A stretch of 37,484 bases of DNA, taken from the NCBI GenBank assembly GCA_018970865.1, contig JAGWVN010000027.1, forward strand, positions 1 to 37,484, read 5' to 3'. Below are positions 1 through 9,959 of this stretch, in pieces. The notes beneath the pieces are model-generated. The model did no database searches and was not told the DNA's origin. It saw nothing but the letters and a program-made list of their open reading frames with translations. The DNA comes from Betaproteobacteria bacterium (GTDB lineage Bacteria; Pseudomonadota; Gammaproteobacteria; Burkholderiales; Burkholderiaceae_E). The position numbers and the translations under genes are program-made. How positions within the stretch are numbered: position 1 is the stretch's first letter; every line of letters starts with the position of its first letter.

Positions 1-708
1 GTGGCCGACGACGTGCACCTGGGCGGCACGCTGGGCAAGTACGCCGTGACGCAGCTCAAGGGCAAGGCGATCGCGATCATCGACGACCGCACCGCCTACG
101 GTCAGGGCGTGGCCGACGAGTTCGAGAAAGCGGTGAAGGCCGCGGGCGGCAAGATCGTCGGGCGCGAGTACACCAACGACAAGGCCACCGACTTCAATGC
201 CGTGCTGACCAAGCTCAAGGGCGCCAAGCCCGATCTGGTCTTCTTCGGCGGCATGGACGCCGTGGCCGGCCCGATGCTGCGCCAGATGAAGCAGCTCGGT
301 CTGAACGCCAAGTTCATGGGTGGCGATGGCATCTGCACCGGCGAACTCGCCAAGCTGGCGGGCGATGCCATGGCCGACGGTCAGGTCGTCTGCGCCGAAG
401 CTGGCGGGGTGACGGCTGACAAGGCCAAGGCCATGGACGACTTCAAGGCGAAGTTCAAGACCAAGTTCAACGCCGATGTGCAGATCTACGCGCCCTATGT
501 GTACGACGCCACGATGGTGATGGTGGCTGCCATGCAGAAGGCCAACTCGACCGACCCCAAGAAGTACCTGCCGGAACTCGCCAAGATCAGCCATGACGGC
601 GTGACCGGCAAGATCAGCTTCGACCCCAAGGGCGACATCAAGAACGGCGCCCTGACGCTGTACACCTACAAGGCGGGCAAGCGCGAGCAGATGCGCGTGG
701 TGCAGTAA
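1..708 (+). CDS. Branched-chain amino acid ABC transporter substrate-binding protein, 3' part (5' end outside window)
   Basis: The reading frame is open from base 1, so the gene begins upstream; the first GTG is probably an internal Val codon, not the start. The 235 visible residues match the C-terminal two thirds of LivJ/LivK-type periplasmic binding proteins (type 1 fold). Seen: the stretch [17 protein letters not shown], then the second-lobe segments [14 protein letters not shown] and [16 protein letters not shown], and a final beta strand before the stop at 706-708. Such proteins bind leucine, isoleucine, valine or related ligands in the periplasm and hand them to a LivHMGF permease. No permease gene is visible here, so ligand and partners are unknown. 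The gene converges on ppsA. Confidence 0.9.
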   Translation: MADDVHLGGTLGKYAVTQLKGKAIAIIDDRTAYGQGVADEFEKAVKAAGGKIVGREYTNDKATDFNAVLTKLKGAKPDLVFFGGMDAVAGPMLRQMKQLGLNAKFMGGDGICTGELAKLAGDAMADGQVVCAEAGGVTADKAKAMDDFKAKFKTKFNADVQIYAPYVYDATMVMVAAMQKANSTDPKKYLPELAKISHDGVTGKISFDPKGDIKNGALTLYTYKAGKREQMRVVQ

Positions 709-721
709 GTCTGCACGCTCC

Positions 722-745
722 GCGCGCGGCAGCCTCGCCGCGCGC
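722..745. terminator. GC-rich hairpin between convergent livK-like gene and ppsA
   Basis: GCGCGCGGC (722-730) and GCCGCGCGC (737-745) form a perfect 9-bp stem with a 6-base loop. It begins 13 bases after the stop of the upstream gene. There is no clear T-tract on either strand, so this is a probable bidirectional or Rho-assisted terminator. Confidence 0.6.
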
Positions 746-747
746 AA

Positions 748-774
748 GCCGGGGGGCCGGACGGCCGCCCCGGC
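748..774. terminator. Second hairpin before the ppsA stop
   Basis: GCCGGGG (748-754) pairs with CCCCGGC (768-774), and a nested GGCC/GGCC pair (755-758 with 763-766) extends the stem. It lies six bases from the ppsA stop codon and likely serves as the ppsA terminator. No T-tract is seen. Confidence 0.55.
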
Positions 775-780
775 GCAGGC

Positions 781-3207
781 TCAGTCGGCCAGACCGACCG
801 GCGGCAGCGACGCGGCTAGCTGCTTCCAGGTGGAGATCACCGTGTCGGGATTGAGCGATATCGAGGCGATGCCCTGCTGCATCAGCCACTCGGCAAAGTC
901 CGGGTGATCCGAGGGGCCCTGCCCGCAGATGCCCACGTACTTGCCGGCCTTGTTGCAGGCGGCGATCGCCCGCTCGAGCAGGGCACGAACGGCGGGATCG
1001 CGCTCGTCGAAACCTTCCGCCACCAGGCCGGAGTCGCGGTCGAGGCCCAGCGTGAGCTGGGTGAGGTCGTTCGATCCGATGGAAAACCCGTCGAAGTGCG
1101 CGAGGAACTCGTCGGCCAGGATGGCGTTGGAGGGCAGCTCGCACATCATGATCACCCGCAGGCCGTTCTCGCCACGGCGCAGCCCGTTGCGGGCGAGCAG
1201 GTCGATCACGCCGGCCGCCTCGCGCACCGTGCGCACGAAGGGGACCATCAGCTCGACGTTGGTGAGACCCATCTCGTCGCGCACCCGCTTGAGCGCGCGG
1301 CACTCCATCTCGAAGCACTCGCGGAAATCCGGCGATACATAACGCGACGCGCCGCGAAAGCCCAGCATGGGGTTTTCTTCCTCGGGCTCGTAGCGCGTGC
1401 CGCCGATCAGCTTGCGGTATTCGTTCGACTTGAAGTCGGACAGTCGCACGATCACCGGCCTGGGGTAGAAGGCCGCGGCGATGGTGGCCACCCCTTCGGT
1501 GAGCCGGTCGACGAAGAACGCGCGCGGGGTGCTGTGACCGCGGGCCACTCCCTCGACCGCCTTGCGCAGCTCGGGATCGACATTCGGATAGTCGAGGATG
1601 GCCTTGGGATGGATGCCGATGTGGTTGTTGATGATGAACTCCAGGCGGGCGAGCCCGACACCGGCGTTGGGCAGCTGGCAGAATTCGAAGGCGAGCTGCG
1701 GATTGCCGACATTCATCATGATCTTCACGGGCAGCTCCGGCATGTCGCCGGTCTCGACCTCGGTGACCTCGGTCTCGAGCAGACCCTCGTAGATGAAGCC
1801 GGTGTCGCCCTGCGCGCACGACACGGTCACCAGCGCACCATCGCGCAGGTGACCGGTGGCATCGCCGCAACCCACCACGGCCGGAATGCCCAGCTCGCGG
1901 GCGATGATCGCCGCATGGCAGGTGCGTCCGCCCCGGTTGGTGACGATCGCCGAGGCGCGCTTCATCACCGGCTCCCAGTTGGGATCGGTCATGTCGGTGA
2001 CGAGGACATCACCGGGCTGCACCCGCTCCATCTCGGCGGCGTCGTTGATCACGCGGACCGGACCGGCGCCCACCTTCTGGCCGATCGCCCGACCGGAGGC
2101 GAGCACCTCGGAAGAGCCCTTCAGCCGGAATCGCACCTGGCGCAGGGCCGAGCTCTGGGACTTCACGGTCTCGGGGCGGGCCTGGAGGATGTAGATGCGG
2201 CCATCAACCCCGTCCCTGCCCCACTCGATGTCCATCGGACGCCCGTAGTGGCGCTCGATCTCGACGGCGTAACGGGCGAGCTCGATCACCTCGCCGTCTT
2301 CGAGCGAGTAGCGATAGCGCATCTGCTCGCTGGTCTCCACCGTGCGCACCGTGCGGCCCACCGATGACTCGGGGCCATCGACCGGCGCCGCCGGATCGGC
2401 GAACTCCATGCGCAGCAGCTTGCTGCCGAGCTGCCGGCGCACGATCGGGTACTTGCCCGCGGCGAGGATCGGCTTGTGGACATAGAACTCGTCGGGGTTG
2501 ACCGCGCCCTGCACCACCGTCTCGCCCAGCCCGTAGGAGCTGGTGATCAGCACCGCGTCGCGAAACCCGGACTCGGTGTCCATCGTGAACATCACCCCGG
2601 AGGCGCCGAGGTCGCTGCGCACCATGCGCTGAACACCGGCCGACAGCGCCACCTCGCCATGGCTGAAGCCCTTGTGCACCCGGTAGGAGATGGCCCGATC
2701 GTTGTAGAGCGAGGCGAAGACATGACGCACCCGTTCGAGCACCGACTCGATTCCGGTGACATTCAGGTAGGTCTCCTGCTGACCGGCGAAGGAGGCATCG
2801 GGGAGGTCTTCAGCGGTGGCGGACGAACGCACCGCCACCGACACCGGACCACCGGACTCGGCCTCGAGCCGGGCATAGTGCTCGCGAATGCCGGCCTCGA
2901 GCTGCGGTGGCAGCGGGCTGTCAATCACCCAGCCGCGGATCTCGGCGCCGCAGGCGGCCAGCGCCTTGACGTCCTCGGTGTTCAGGCCCTCGAGCCGGGC
3001 GGCGATGCGCTCGGTGAGGCGGTTGTGGGCGAGGAAATCGCGGAAGGCTTCGGCGGTGGTGGCAAAGCCGCCCGGCACGCGCACGCCCGAGGCGGACAAC
3101 TGGCTGATCAGTTCACCCAGCGAGGCATTCTTGCCGCCGACCGATTCGACATCGGTCATGCGCAAGTCCTCGAGAGCGACGACGAATCGCCCATCGAAAC
3201 GGTTCAT
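781..3207 (-). CDS. ppsA: Phosphoenolpyruvate synthase (pyruvate, water dikinase)
   Basis: Converts pyruvate, ATP and water to PEP, AMP and phosphate, the entry step of gluconeogenesis from three-carbon acids. The 808 residues match the usual length. Seen: an N-terminal ATP-grasp part beginning with the family segment [12 protein letters not shown], the mobile phosphohistidine domain with [20 protein letters not shown] (His431 by my count), and a C-terminal PEP/pyruvate barrel ending in [14 protein letters not shown] and [20 protein letters not shown]. Thr429, two residues before the active His, is the position known to be phosphorylated by PpsR, whose gene is divergent next door. The ATG at 3207 has AGGA seven bases upstream. 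Long frames on the other strand are coding shadows. Confidence 0.98.
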   Translation of the reverse strand: MNRFDGRFVVALEDLRMTDVESVGGKNASLGELISQLSASGVRVPGGFATTAEAFRDFLAHNRLTERIAARLEGLNTEDVKALAACGAEIRGWVIDSPLPPQLEAGIREHYARLEAESGGPVSVAVRSSATAEDLPDASFAGQQETYLNVTGIESVLERVRHVFASLYNDRAISYRVHKGFSHGEVALSAGVQRMVRSDLGASGVMFTMDTESGFRDAVLITSSYGLGETVVQGAVNPDEFYVHKPILAAGKYPIVRRQLGSKLLRMEFADPAAPVDGPESSVGRTVRTVETSEQMRYRYSLEDGEVIELARYAVEIERHYGRPMDIEWGRDGVDGRIYILQARPETVKSQSSALRQVRFRLKGSSEVLASGRAIGQKVGAGPVRVINDAAEMERVQPGDVLVTDMTDPNWEPVMKRASAIVTNRGGRTCHAAIIARELGIPAVVGCGDATGHLRDGALVTVSCAQGDTGFIYEGLLETEVTEVETGDMPELPVKIMMNVGNPQLAFEFCQLPNAGVGLARLEFIINNHIGIHPKAILDYPNVDPELRKAVEGVARGHSTPRAFFVDRLTEGVATIAAAFYPRPVIVRLSDFKSNEYRKLIGGTRYEPEEENPMLGFRGASRYVSPDFRECFEMECRALKRVRDEMGLTNVELMVPFVRTVREAAGVIDLLARNGLRRGENGLRVIMMCELPSNAILADEFLAHFDGFSIGSNDLTQLTLGLDRDSGLVAEGFDERDPAVRALLERAIAACNKAGKYVGICGQGPSDHPDFAEWLMQQGIASISLNPDTVISTWKQLAASLPPVGLAD

Positions 3208-3452
3208 GGAAAAGTCCTGGCATGTTGGGAAACGGGAGCCATGGGCGCGGTGGCACGGCCCCGGGGCCGCGCCAGCCGGCCAAGCGTTGTAGACGCCCCC
3301 CGGCAGCGGATCGGCAGAGACAGCCGATCGGCGGAACTGGGGCGCGACTGCAACACTCGGAACGTCAGCCCTGGAATGTTACTGCGGCGCAGCGTCGGGG
3401 GCACGAAAATGGCCGATCCCCTCCTGATCCGGCTCGCCCGCCGGCCAATACC
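3208..3452. other. Divergent ppsA/ppsR intergenic region
   Basis: These 245 bases separate two genes that read away from each other, so both promoters should lie here. I found no convincing -35/-10 pair. The one clear element is the 7-7-7 inverted repeat at 3309-3329. The ppsA side ends in an AGGA ribosome-binding site; the ppsR side has no obvious one. Confidence 0.5.
3309..3329. repeat. Perfect 7-bp inverted repeat, possible operator
   Basis: GATCGGC and GCCGATC flank a 7-base spacer (AGAGACA). It lies midway between ppsA and ppsR. Its symmetry fits a dimeric regulator site or a small hairpin in the ppsR-side transcript. I recognise no regulator. Confidence 0.35.
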
Positions 3453-4277
3453 ATGCCAGACCAGCCTCCCGCGGACCGATCGGTCTTCTATGTCTCCGAC
3501 GGCACCGGCATCACCGCCGAGACCTTCGGGCATTCGCTGCTCAGCCAGTTCGAGGGCATCCGCCTGCGGGAGATCCGCTTGCCGTTCACCGACTCTCCCG
3601 AAAAGGCCCGTGAGGCGGTCAACCGCATCCGTCAGCAGGGCGAGATCGACGGCGTCCGACCGATCGTGTTCAGCACCCTGGTCAATCCCGAGATCAGCCG
3701 CGAGCTGCGAGACATGCCGGCGATGTGCATCGATCTGTTCGCCAACTTCGTCGAACCGCTCGAAAACGAGTTCGGCGTGCGCTCCACGCACCGGATCGGC
3801 CGCTCGCACACCGCCACCGACTCCGGGCAGTACCAGCGGCGCATCGAAGCGATCAACTTCTCGCTCGCGCACGATGACGGCCAGTCGAACACCGGCCTCG
3901 AGAAGGCCGATGTGATCCTGGTGGGGGTGTCGCGCTGCGGCAAGACACCCACCAGCCTGTACCTCGCCATGCAGCACGGCATCAAGGCGGCGAACTACCC
4001 GCTGATCCCCGAAGACTTCGACCGCGGCCGGTTGCCGGAAGTGCTCTACCGCCACCGCAGCAAGCTGTTCGGCCTGTCGATCGCCCCGGACCGCCTGGCC
4101 GAGGTGCGATTCGAGCGCCGCCCGAACAGCCGCTACGCCTCGATCGAGAACTGTCGCGCCGAGGTGGGCGCGGCCGAGGCGATGATGCGTCGGGAGGGCA
4201 TCCGCTGGCTCTCGAGCACCACCAAGTCGATCGAGGAGATCGCCGCCACGGTGCTGCAGGAACTCGAACTGCGCTGA
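3453..4277 (+). CDS. ppsR: PEP synthase regulatory protein (kinase / pyrophosphorylase)
   Basis: A DUF299-family bifunctional enzyme. It inactivates PpsA by ADP-dependent phosphorylation of a Thr next to the catalytic His and reactivates it by phosphate-dependent removal. The chosen ATG gives 274 residues, the normal family size, beginning just before [20 protein letters not shown], the conserved N-terminal segment. A longer frame from 3222 would add 77 unrelated residues. The family P-loop-like motif [16 protein letters not shown] lies near residues 157-172. No strong Shine-Dalgarno is seen at this start. It sits back to back with ppsA, its substrate, and its stop is only 8 bases from that of the convergent RNA methyltransferase gene. 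Confidence 0.97.
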   Translation: MPDQPPADRSVFYVSDGTGITAETFGHSLLSQFEGIRLREIRLPFTDSPEKAREAVNRIRQQGEIDGVRPIVFSTLVNPEISRELRDMPAMCIDLFANFVEPLENEFGVRSTHRIGRSHTATDSGQYQRRIEAINFSLAHDDGQSNTGLEKADVILVGVSRCGKTPTSLYLAMQHGIKAANYPLIPEDFDRGRLPEVLYRHRSKLFGLSIAPDRLAEVRFERRPNSRYASIENCRAEVGAAEAMMRREGIRWLSSTTKSIEEIAATVLQELELR

Positions 4278-4278
4278 G

Positions 4279-4293
4279 CCGCCCCTCAGGCGG
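4279..4293. terminator. Small hairpin between convergent ppsR and methyltransferase gene
   Basis: CCGCC (4279-4283) pairs with GGCGG (4289-4293) over a 5-base loop. It spans the 8-base gap and the opposing stop codon. The stem is short and there is no T-tract, so terminator function is uncertain. Confidence 0.3.
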
Positions 4294-5200
4294 AATGCGG
4301 GGGCCCCGGCGCCCGGGCCTGGGCCTGGGCCGAGTCCCCGACCTGCGAGGGAACCTGGCGCTGTCGCTGCTGCTCGAAGAGGCACACCGCCACGGCGGCG
4401 GCCACATTCAGCGACTCGACCGCCGACGCCTGGGGGATGCCGATCCAGCTCAGCCCGGGGGCGATCCGATCCGGATCGAGGCCCTGCCCTTCCCGGCCGA
4501 ACACCCACAACGCCGGCGGCCGGAGATCGGCCTGCCAGATCGTCGATGGCGCCCTTGGCGAGGTCGCCCTCACCGGCAGGCTCAGCCGGGCGAGCACCTC
4601 GGGCCAGGACACCGACTCGTGGAGGGTGAGCCCGAAGTGCGCGCCCATGCCGGCGCGAAGCACCTTGGGCGACCAGCACCAGACCGTCCCCGGCGCGGTG
4701 AGCACCCGGGCGACGCCGGCGGCCGCGCAACTGCGCAGGATGGTGCCGACATTGCCGGGATCCTGGAGGCCGTCGAGATAGACACCATCCTCGTCGAGTC
4801 GCTCGGGCAGCTCGGCTCGGGGCGTATCGATCAGAAAGGCCACGCCGATGCCGTTCTCGACCTGACTCAGCAGCGAGAACAGCGGCGCGGCGATCTCCAC
4901 CGGCGCCGTGCCCGCCGGCAGACCCTCGATGGGCGCGCCAGCCTGGCGCGGCGCTCGCCCTGACGGGCTCTCCGAGCCCTGAGCCAGCGCCGCGAGCAGC
5001 GCCGCCACCTCGGGTTGCGCCTGCGCCTCGGGCGTGACCAGCGTGAGGCGAGGACGCCCCACCCGCGCGAGATAGGTCGCGCACAGATGCACGCCCTCGA
5101 TGAAGCTCACGCCGAGCTGGCGACGCTCCCGCGAGGACTCGACGATCCGCACCAGTTGCCGCAGCAGCGGATTGTCACGGGAGCTCAGGCGGCGCGTCAT
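4286..5200 (-). CDS. SpoU/TrmH-family RNA 2'-O-methyltransferase
   Basis: An SAM-dependent RNA ribose methyltransferase of the SPOUT superfamily, probably acting on 23S rRNA; the target nucleotide cannot be read from the sequence. Seen in 304 residues: an N-terminal substrate-binding part with SFIEGVHLC, then the three SpoU motifs: [31 protein letters not shown] and [20 protein letters not shown]. Between the halves is an Ala/Gly/Pro-rich insert around residues 75-105, and the C-terminus is a low-complexity tail. The hexamer GGGCCT is tandemly repeated near 4314-4330 in the 3' end. The ATG overlaps the rnhB stop by 4 bases, so translation is probably coupled. It is the last gene of the long rpsB operon. 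Confidence 0.9.
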   Translation of the reverse strand: MTRRLSSRDNPLLRQLVRIVESSRERRQLGVSFIEGVHLCATYLARVGRPRLTLVTPEAQAQPEVAALLAALAQGSESPSGRAPRQAGAPIEGLPAGTAPVEIAAPLFSLLSQVENGIGVAFLIDTPRAELPERLDEDGVYLDGLQDPGNVGTILRSCAAAGVARVLTAPGTVWCWSPKVLRAGMGAHFGLTLHESVSWPEVLARLSLPVRATSPRAPSTIWQADLRPPALWVFGREGQGLDPDRIAPGLSWIGIPQASAVESLNVAAAVAVCLFEQQRQRQVPSQVGDSAQAQARAPGPPHSA

Positions 5201-5841
5201 GGCCGGGACGATCCGGAGCCGGCGCCAGTCAGCGCGGCGCGCACCGGCGCGAAGCTGCGCCGATGATGCTCGCAGGGCCCGAAGGCGGACAGCGCGCGCA
5301 GATGCGCCGCTGAACCGTAGCCCTTGTGCCGGTCGAAGCCGTACTCGGGGTGGCGCTCATGAAGGGCGATCATGAGGCGATCACGCTCGGTCTTGGCGAG
5401 GATGGAGGCGGCGGAGATCGCCGGCTCGGTGGCGTCGCCACCCACCACCAGGCGCAGCTCGCAGGCCAGGCGCGGCGCCCGGTTGCCATCGATCAGCGCC
5501 AGCGTCGGCGGCACCGGAAGCGCCTGGACCGCGCGCTGCATGGCCAGCAGGGTGGCGGCCAGGATGTTCAGGGCGTCGATCTCGGCCACCGAGGCGCTGG
5601 CCACCGCCCAGCCGAGCGCCTGATCGCGGATCTGCGCTGCGAGCGCCTCACGCCGCGCGGCCGACAGCTGCTTGGAATCGCGCAGCCCGTCGATGGGCCG
5701 CGCCGGATGGAGGACAACCGCCGCCGCGAACACCGGGCCGGCCAGCGGGCCCCGCCCCGCCTCGTCGACACCGCAGACCCGGGATGCATCCGACAGGAAG
5801 AGCGCAGGCTGCGCAGCTGGCGAGGGCATGGCGCGCCGCAT
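5197..5841 (-). CDS. rnhB: Ribonuclease HII
   Basis: Cleaves RNA in RNA/DNA hybrids and starts removal of single ribonucleotides from DNA. The 214 residues carry the full catalytic set: Asp26-Glu27 in [14 protein letters not shown], Asp118 in LIDGNRAP and Asp136 in VVGGDAT, matching D16, E17, D108 and D126 of the E. coli enzyme with a constant offset of 10. DSKQLS and [14 protein letters not shown] are further family signatures. The ATG at 5841 is preferred over the ATG at 5829 because GAGG lies seven bases upstream. It starts one base after the lpxB stop and overlaps the next gene by 4 bases. Confidence 0.97.
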   Translation of the reverse strand: MRRAMPSPAAQPALFLSDASRVCGVDEAGRGPLAGPVFAAAVVLHPARPIDGLRDSKQLSAARREALAAQIRDQALGWAVASASVAEIDALNILAATLLAMQRAVQALPVPPTLALIDGNRAPRLACELRLVVGGDATEPAISAASILAKTERDRLMIALHERHPEYGFDRHKGYGSAAHLRALSAFGPCEHHRRSFAPVRAALTGAGSGSSRP

Positions 5842-5842
5842 C

Positions 5843-7003
5843 TCATCGCCTCGTCATCAGATCGCCCAGCACCTCCGCGCAGCGCGTGGCGCAGTCCTGG
5901 CGCAGGCTGTGGTGCAGGGCCTCGAAGCGGCTGGTGATGCGCTCGCGGCCCGCCGGGTCGTCGAGCTGCGCGAGCAGCGCGGCGCCCATCGCGGGCGCGC
6001 TCGCCGCCGACTGGATGAACTCGGGCACCACCCAGTCCTGGCACAGGATGTTCGGCAGGCCGATCCACGGCAGATAGCCCATGCGCCGCATGATGAGGTA
6101 GCTGAGGGCGGGCATGCGATAGGCGATCACCATCGGCCGGCGAAAGAGCGCGGTCTCGAGCGTGGCGGTGCCGCTGGCCACCAGCGCGGTGTCGCACGCG
6201 GCCAGGGCCTCATGCGAGCGGCCCTCGGTCAGCAGCACCGAAGCGGGCGCATCGGGCCGCGCGGCGAGCATCGCGCGCAGGCTGCGGTATCGATGCTCGC
6301 CCGCGGCAGGCAGGACGAAGCGCAATCCGGGTCGCTGGCGCGCAAGCCAGTCGGCGGTGTCGAGAAAGACCGCGGCCATGCTGCGCAGTTCGGCGGCGCG
6401 ACTGCCGGGCAGCAGGGCAACCACGGTGGCGGAATCCGGCAGGCCCAGGTCTCGCCGCGCCGATGCCCGGGTGTGAGGCCCGGGAATGGCGTCGGCCAGC
6501 GGGTGTCCGACATAGCTCGCCGGGATGCCCGCTGCCGCGTAGAGCGGCGGCTCGAAGGGGAAGACCAGCAGCATGTGGTCCACCGCGTCGCGGATGCGCC
6601 CCAGGCGCTCACGGCGCCAGGCCCACACCGACGGGCCGATGAAGTGCGCGGTGGGAATCCCGGCTGCGCGCAGCCTGCGCTCGAGCTCGAGGTTGAAGTC
6701 GGGCGCGTCCACCCCCAGGAACAGGTCGGGGCGCCAGGCCAGCACCCGCTCGCGCAGATCGCGTCGCAGCCGCAGCAGCCGCGGATACTCGCGCAGCACC
6801 TCGACATACCCGCGCACCGAGAGCGCCTCGATCGACCACCAGGACTCGAAGCCCTCCGCCTCCATCGCGGGCCCTCCGATGCCGGCAGCCCGCAGACCCG
6901 CCGTTGGCGCGCCCGCGCGAAGGCCGCGCAGCACGCTGCTGGCGAGCAGATCGCCGGAGGCCTCTGCAGCCACCACGGCCAGTTGCGGCGCGCCCGCAGC
7001 CAT
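5843..7003 (-). CDS. lpxB: Lipid-A-disaccharide synthase
   Basis: A GT19 glycosyltransferase that joins UDP-2,3-diacylglucosamine and lipid X to give the lipid A disaccharide at the inner face of the inner membrane. The 386 residues are of normal length. Family motifs seen: EASGD near the N-terminus, [35 protein letters not shown] and LLPGSR. It starts five bases after the lpxA stop in the lpxD-fabZ-lpxA-lpxB cluster, the classical lipid A operon order. UDP-diacylglucosamine hydrolase (LpxH), needed between LpxD and LpxB, is not encoded here. Confidence 0.97.
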   Translation of the reverse strand: MAAGAPQLAVVAAEASGDLLASSVLRGLRAGAPTAGLRAAGIGGPAMEAEGFESWWSIEALSVRGYVEVLREYPRLLRLRRDLRERVLAWRPDLFLGVDAPDFNLELERRLRAAGIPTAHFIGPSVWAWRRERLGRIRDAVDHMLLVFPFEPPLYAAAGIPASYVGHPLADAIPGPHTRASARRDLGLPDSATVVALLPGSRAAELRSMAAVFLDTADWLARQRPGLRFVLPAAGEHRYRSLRAMLAARPDAPASVLLTEGRSHEALAACDTALVASGTATLETALFRRPMVIAYRMPALSYLIMRRMGYLPWIGLPNILCQDWVVPEFIQSAASAPAMGAALLAQLDDPAGRERITSRFEALHHSLRQDCATRCAEVLGDLMTRR

Positions 7004-7008
7004 GCCGG

Positions 7009-7809
7009 TCAGCGAACGATGCCGCGGGTGACCTGGTCGAGGAAGCCGGCGAGCAGGGCGAGATCGCCGCCGGCCGTGCCGTCGGGATCGATGCGCGCGG
7101 CTGCCTCGCCGGACAGGGCGGCGCGGGCCTCGGCCAGGGTGAGGCCTTCCTTGTAGAGCAGCTTGTAGGCGCGCCGGATGGCGTTGATGCGCTCCGGCGA
7201 GAAGCCGCGACGCCGAAGGCCCTCGGCGTTGATGCCGTGTGCCGAGGCGGTATTGCCCGAGACCATCACGAAGGGGGGCACATCATGCAGCACCACCGAT
7301 CCGACGGCGGTCATGGCATGCGCGCCGATCTTGCAGAACTGGTGCACCCCCGACGCGCCGCCGAGGATCACCCAGTCGCCGATGTGCACATGACCACCGA
7401 GATTGGTGCTGTTGGCAAAGATGGTGTGGCTGCCCACCACGCAGTCATGCGCGATGTGCACATACGCCATGATCCAGTTGTCGTCCCCGATGCGGGTGAC
7501 CCCGCCATCCTGCACGGTGCCGCGGTTGACGGTGACCGACTCGCGGAAGGTGTTGCCGCTGCCGATCTCCAGCCGCGTGGGCTCGCCGCGGTACTTCTTG
7601 TCCTGCGGATCGGCGCCCAGCGACGCGAAGGGAAACACGCGGTTGTTGCGGCCCAGGGTGGTGTGGCCATCGATCACCACATGCGCTCCGATGACGCTGC
7701 CTGCCCCGATGCGCACCTCGGGGCCGATCACCGAGAACGGGCCCACGGTGACATCGGCATCGAGCTCGGCCCCGGCGGCCACCAGCGCGCTGGGGTGGAT
7801 GCGGCTCAT
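7009..7809 (-). CDS. lpxA: UDP-N-acetylglucosamine acyltransferase
   Basis: Transfers a 3-hydroxyacyl chain from ACP to the 3-OH of UDP-GlcNAc, the first step of lipid A synthesis. The chosen ATG gives 266 residues and overlaps the fabZ stop by 4 bases (ATGA); the open frame runs on upstream into fabZ but without LpxA homology. The protein is a left-handed beta-helix of hexapeptide repeats followed by a helical tail ([20 protein letters not shown]). His121 in HIAHDCVVG matches catalytic His125 of E. coli. The residue aligned with the E. coli chain-length ruler Gly173 is Val169, which predicts a shorter acyl chain than C14. Confidence 0.97.
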   Translation of the reverse strand: MSRIHPSALVAAGAELDADVTVGPFSVIGPEVRIGAGSVIGAHVVIDGHTTLGRNNRVFPFASLGADPQDKKYRGEPTRLEIGSGNTFRESVTVNRGTVQDGGVTRIGDDNWIMAYVHIAHDCVVGSHTIFANSTNLGGHVHIGDWVILGGASGVHQFCKIGAHAMTAVGSVVLHDVPPFVMVSGNTASAHGINAEGLRRRGFSPERINAIRRAYKLLYKEGLTLAEARAALSGEAAARIDPDGTAGGDLALLAGFLDQVTRGIVR

Positions 7810-8273
7810 TCCGGGCTCTCCGGCTGCGGGTTGATCTCCCGCAGGGTGCACATCAGCTCGGCCTGCGCGGCCACCTGTCCATCGACCGTCGCCTTGCCGG
7901 CGTATTTCCAGATCGAGCGCGCCACCCGGACGATCTCGACTTCGAGCCGCAGCTGATCGCCCGGGACCACCGGCCGCTTGAAGCGGGCGCTGTCGATGCC
8001 CACGAAGTAGTAGACCGACTGGTCGTCGGAAACCCGGCCCATGGTCTGGAAGGACAGGATGCCGGCAGCCTGCGCCAGCGCCTCGATCTGCAGCACACCC
8101 GGCATGACGGGCATGTGCGGGAAATGGCCGACGAAGAAGGGCTCGTTGATCGTGACATTCTTGATCGCGACGATGCGCTTGCCCTTTTCGAGCTCGAGCA
8201 CCCGGTCGACCAGCAGGAAGGGATAGCGGTGCGGCAGGTACTCGAGGATGGCCCGGATGTCGAGCTGAGTCAT
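7806..8273 (-). CDS. fabZ: 3-hydroxyacyl-ACP dehydratase
   Basis: Dehydrates 3-hydroxyacyl-ACP in fatty acid elongation and so competes with LpxA and LpxD for 3-hydroxyacyl-ACP. The hot-dog fold motifs are [31 protein letters not shown] (catalytic His50 and Glu64) and [14 protein letters not shown]-like [15 protein letters not shown] start at the ATG at 8273 (155 residues) because AGGG lies seven bases upstream; a TTG at 8279 in the same frame would overlap the lpxD stop. It lies two bases after lpxD and overlaps lpxA by 4 bases, so the three are probably translated together. Confidence 0.96.
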   Translation of the reverse strand: MTQLDIRAILEYLPHRYPFLLVDRVLELEKGKRIVAIKNVTINEPFFVGHFPHMPVMPGVLQIEALAQAAGILSFQTMGRVSDDQSVYYFVGIDSARFKRPVVPGDQLRLEVEIVRVARSIWKYAGKATVDGQVAAQAELMCTLREINPQPESPE

Positions 8274-8275
8274 GG

Positions 8276-9388
8276 TCAATCCCTGGAATCGTTGGCCGGA
8301 GGGCCTTGTGGTGAAGGCCCGTCGGGCCCGGGGTCGGGCATGCGGGCGCCCGCCGACAGTTCACGCAGCCGCTGACGCAGGGCGGGCAACTGCTTGAGCG
8401 AGGCGGCAGCGCGCTCCCATTGCGCATTGGGCATGAGCGGAAACACGCCGGTGTGCAGGCCGGGCTCGGTGATCGAGCGGGTCACCAGGCTCATGGCCGA
8501 GACGACCGCGCCGTCGCAGACGCTGAGATGGCCGAGGATGCCCGCGCCACCGCCGATCATGCATCGCCGCCCGATCACCGCGCTGCCGGCGATGCCGACG
8601 CAGCCCGCGATGGCGGTGTGTTCGCCGATGCGCACGTTGTGGCCCACCTGGATGAGGTTGTCGAGCTTGCAACCGTCGCCGATCAGGGTGTCGTCGAGCG
8701 CGCCGCGATCGATCGCGCAATTGGCGCCGATCTCGACCACATTGCCGATGATCACCCGGCCGAGCTGGGCGATCTTGGCCCAGCCGTGCGGACCCGGCGC
8801 GAATCCGAAGCCGTCGGCGCCGATGACGGTGCCGGCATGGATCAGGCAGTCGGCACCGATCTCGCAGCCGTGATACACGGTGACGCGGTGATGCAGCACT
8901 GTTCGCTCGCCGATGCGCGCCCCTGCGCCGATGAAGACCTGCGCGCCGATGACTGCGCCCTCTCCCACCTCGGCGCCGGCCTCGATGACCGCGCCCGGAC
9001 CGATGCTGGCCTGGGGATGCACGCGCGCATCGGAGTCGATCAGCGAGGCGGGGTGACGAAACCCGGCCGGGGGCAGCGCCTGCTGACGAGCCTGCAGCCA
9101 GCGCGACGCCGCCGCGTAAGCCGCGTAGGGATCGGACACCAGGAGCCGGCCGGCTGCGGCCGGAAGCGCCCTGGCCAGCGCCGCCGAGACGATGAACAGC
9201 CCTGCGCGGCATTGCGCTGCCCGAGCCCGCAGGCGGGTGGAGGCGAGGAAACTGAGATCATCCGGGCCGGCGCTCTCCAGGGAGGCCAGCCGGCGCAGAC
9301 GGCGATCGGGGGCGATGCCGATCAGTTCACCCCCGAGATGAGCCTGCAGTTCAGCGGCGGTGAAACCCGGCGATGCCTCAGGCCCCAT
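8276..9388 (-). CDS. lpxD: UDP-3-O-(3-hydroxyacyl)glucosamine N-acyltransferase
   Basis: Adds the N-linked 3-hydroxyacyl chain in the third step of lipid A synthesis. The 370 residues comprise an N-terminal uridine-binding domain ([18 protein letters not shown]), a long left-handed beta-helix of hexapeptide repeats from about residue 115, and a C-terminal helix. His250 in [16 protein letters not shown] matches catalytic His239 of E. coli LpxD. The last 25 residues form a Pro/Asp-rich tail beyond the usual end. The ATG has GAGG seven bases upstream, overlapping the skp stop. Confidence 0.97.
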   Translation of the reverse strand: MGPEASPGFTAAELQAHLGGELIGIAPDRRLRRLASLESAGPDDLSFLASTRLRARAAQCRAGLFIVSAALARALPAAAGRLLVSDPYAAYAAASRWLQARQQALPPAGFRHPASLIDSDARVHPQASIGPGAVIEAGAEVGEGAVIGAQVFIGAGARIGERTVLHHRVTVYHGCEIGADCLIHAGTVIGADGFGFAPGPHGWAKIAQLGRVIIGNVVEIGANCAIDRGALDDTLIGDGCKLDNLIQVGHNVRIGEHTAIAGCVGIAGSAVIGRRCMIGGGAGILGHLSVCDGAVVSAMSLVTRSITEPGLHTGVFPLMPNAQWERAAASLKQLPALRQRLRELSAGARMPDPGPDGPSPQGPPANDSRD

Positions 9389-9397
9389 GCCCGGGCC

Positions 9398-9949
9398 TCA
9401 CTTCGCGGTGGCCAGCGCCCGCAGGACCTTGTCGGTGACATCGATGCGGGGATTCCAGTACACCGCATCCTGAACGATCAGATCGAACTTCTCCTGCTCG
9501 GCAATCTGACGAATGATGCGGTTGGCGCGATCGATGAGTTGCTGCACTTCCTCGTTCTGGCGCTGGTTGAGGTCCTCGCGGAACTCACGCTGCTTGCGCT
9601 GGAAATCCTTCTCGAGTTCAGCGAATTCACGCTGCCGCCGGGTTCGCTCGGACTCGCTGGTGACGGCTGCATCGCGCTCGAGCCGCTCGCTCAGAGACTT
9701 CAGGCGCGCCGCCATGTCCTGAAGCTCCTTGTCACGCTTGCCGAACTCGGCTTCGATCTTGCGCTGCGCCGCCTTGGCCGGCTCGGCATCCCGGAGGATG
9801 CGCTGGGTGTTCACGAAACCCAGACGAAGCTCCTGGGCGGACACCGGTGGGAGGGCGAGCACCAGGCCAAGGGCCAGAAGGATGGCTCGCCAGGCGGCTC
9901 TGGGAAAGGGACTCGGGAAGGGGAATCGCATGGCGGCGGATTGTCGCAC
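9398..9949 (-). CDS. skp: Periplasmic chaperone Skp/OmpH
   Basis: A trimeric periplasmic holdase that keeps unfolded outer-membrane proteins soluble on the way to BamA. An N-terminal signal peptide ends near PPVSAQ, followed by LGFVNTQRILRDAEPAK and a long charged coiled-coil (the tentacles), then a C-terminal strand region. I choose the GTG at 9949 (183 residues) because GAGGAG stands at ideal distance upstream and overlaps the bamA stop; the ATG at 9931 has no ribosome-binding site but would also leave an intact signal peptide. It lies directly after bamA, whose substrates it delivers. Confidence 0.93.
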   Translation of the reverse strand: MRQSAAMRFPFPSPFPRAAWRAILLALGLVLALPPVSAQELRLGFVNTQRILRDAEPAKAAQRKIEAEFGKRDKELQDMAARLKSLSERLERDAAVTSESERTRRQREFAELEKDFQRKQREFREDLNQRQNEEVQQLIDRANRIIRQIAEQEKFDLIVQDAVYWNPRIDVTDKVLRALATAK

Positions 9950-9959
9950 AGTTCACTCC

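Noticed and set aside
1-3. GTG at base 1 as the start of the binding-protein gene
   Set aside because: The protein would lack a signal peptide and the whole first lobe; the gene is cut by the window edge.
4314-4330. GGGCCT tandem hexamers as a regulatory repeat
   Set aside because: Only about two copies, inside the low-complexity 3' end of a coding region; explained by coding of Ala/Gln repeats in a GC-rich genome.
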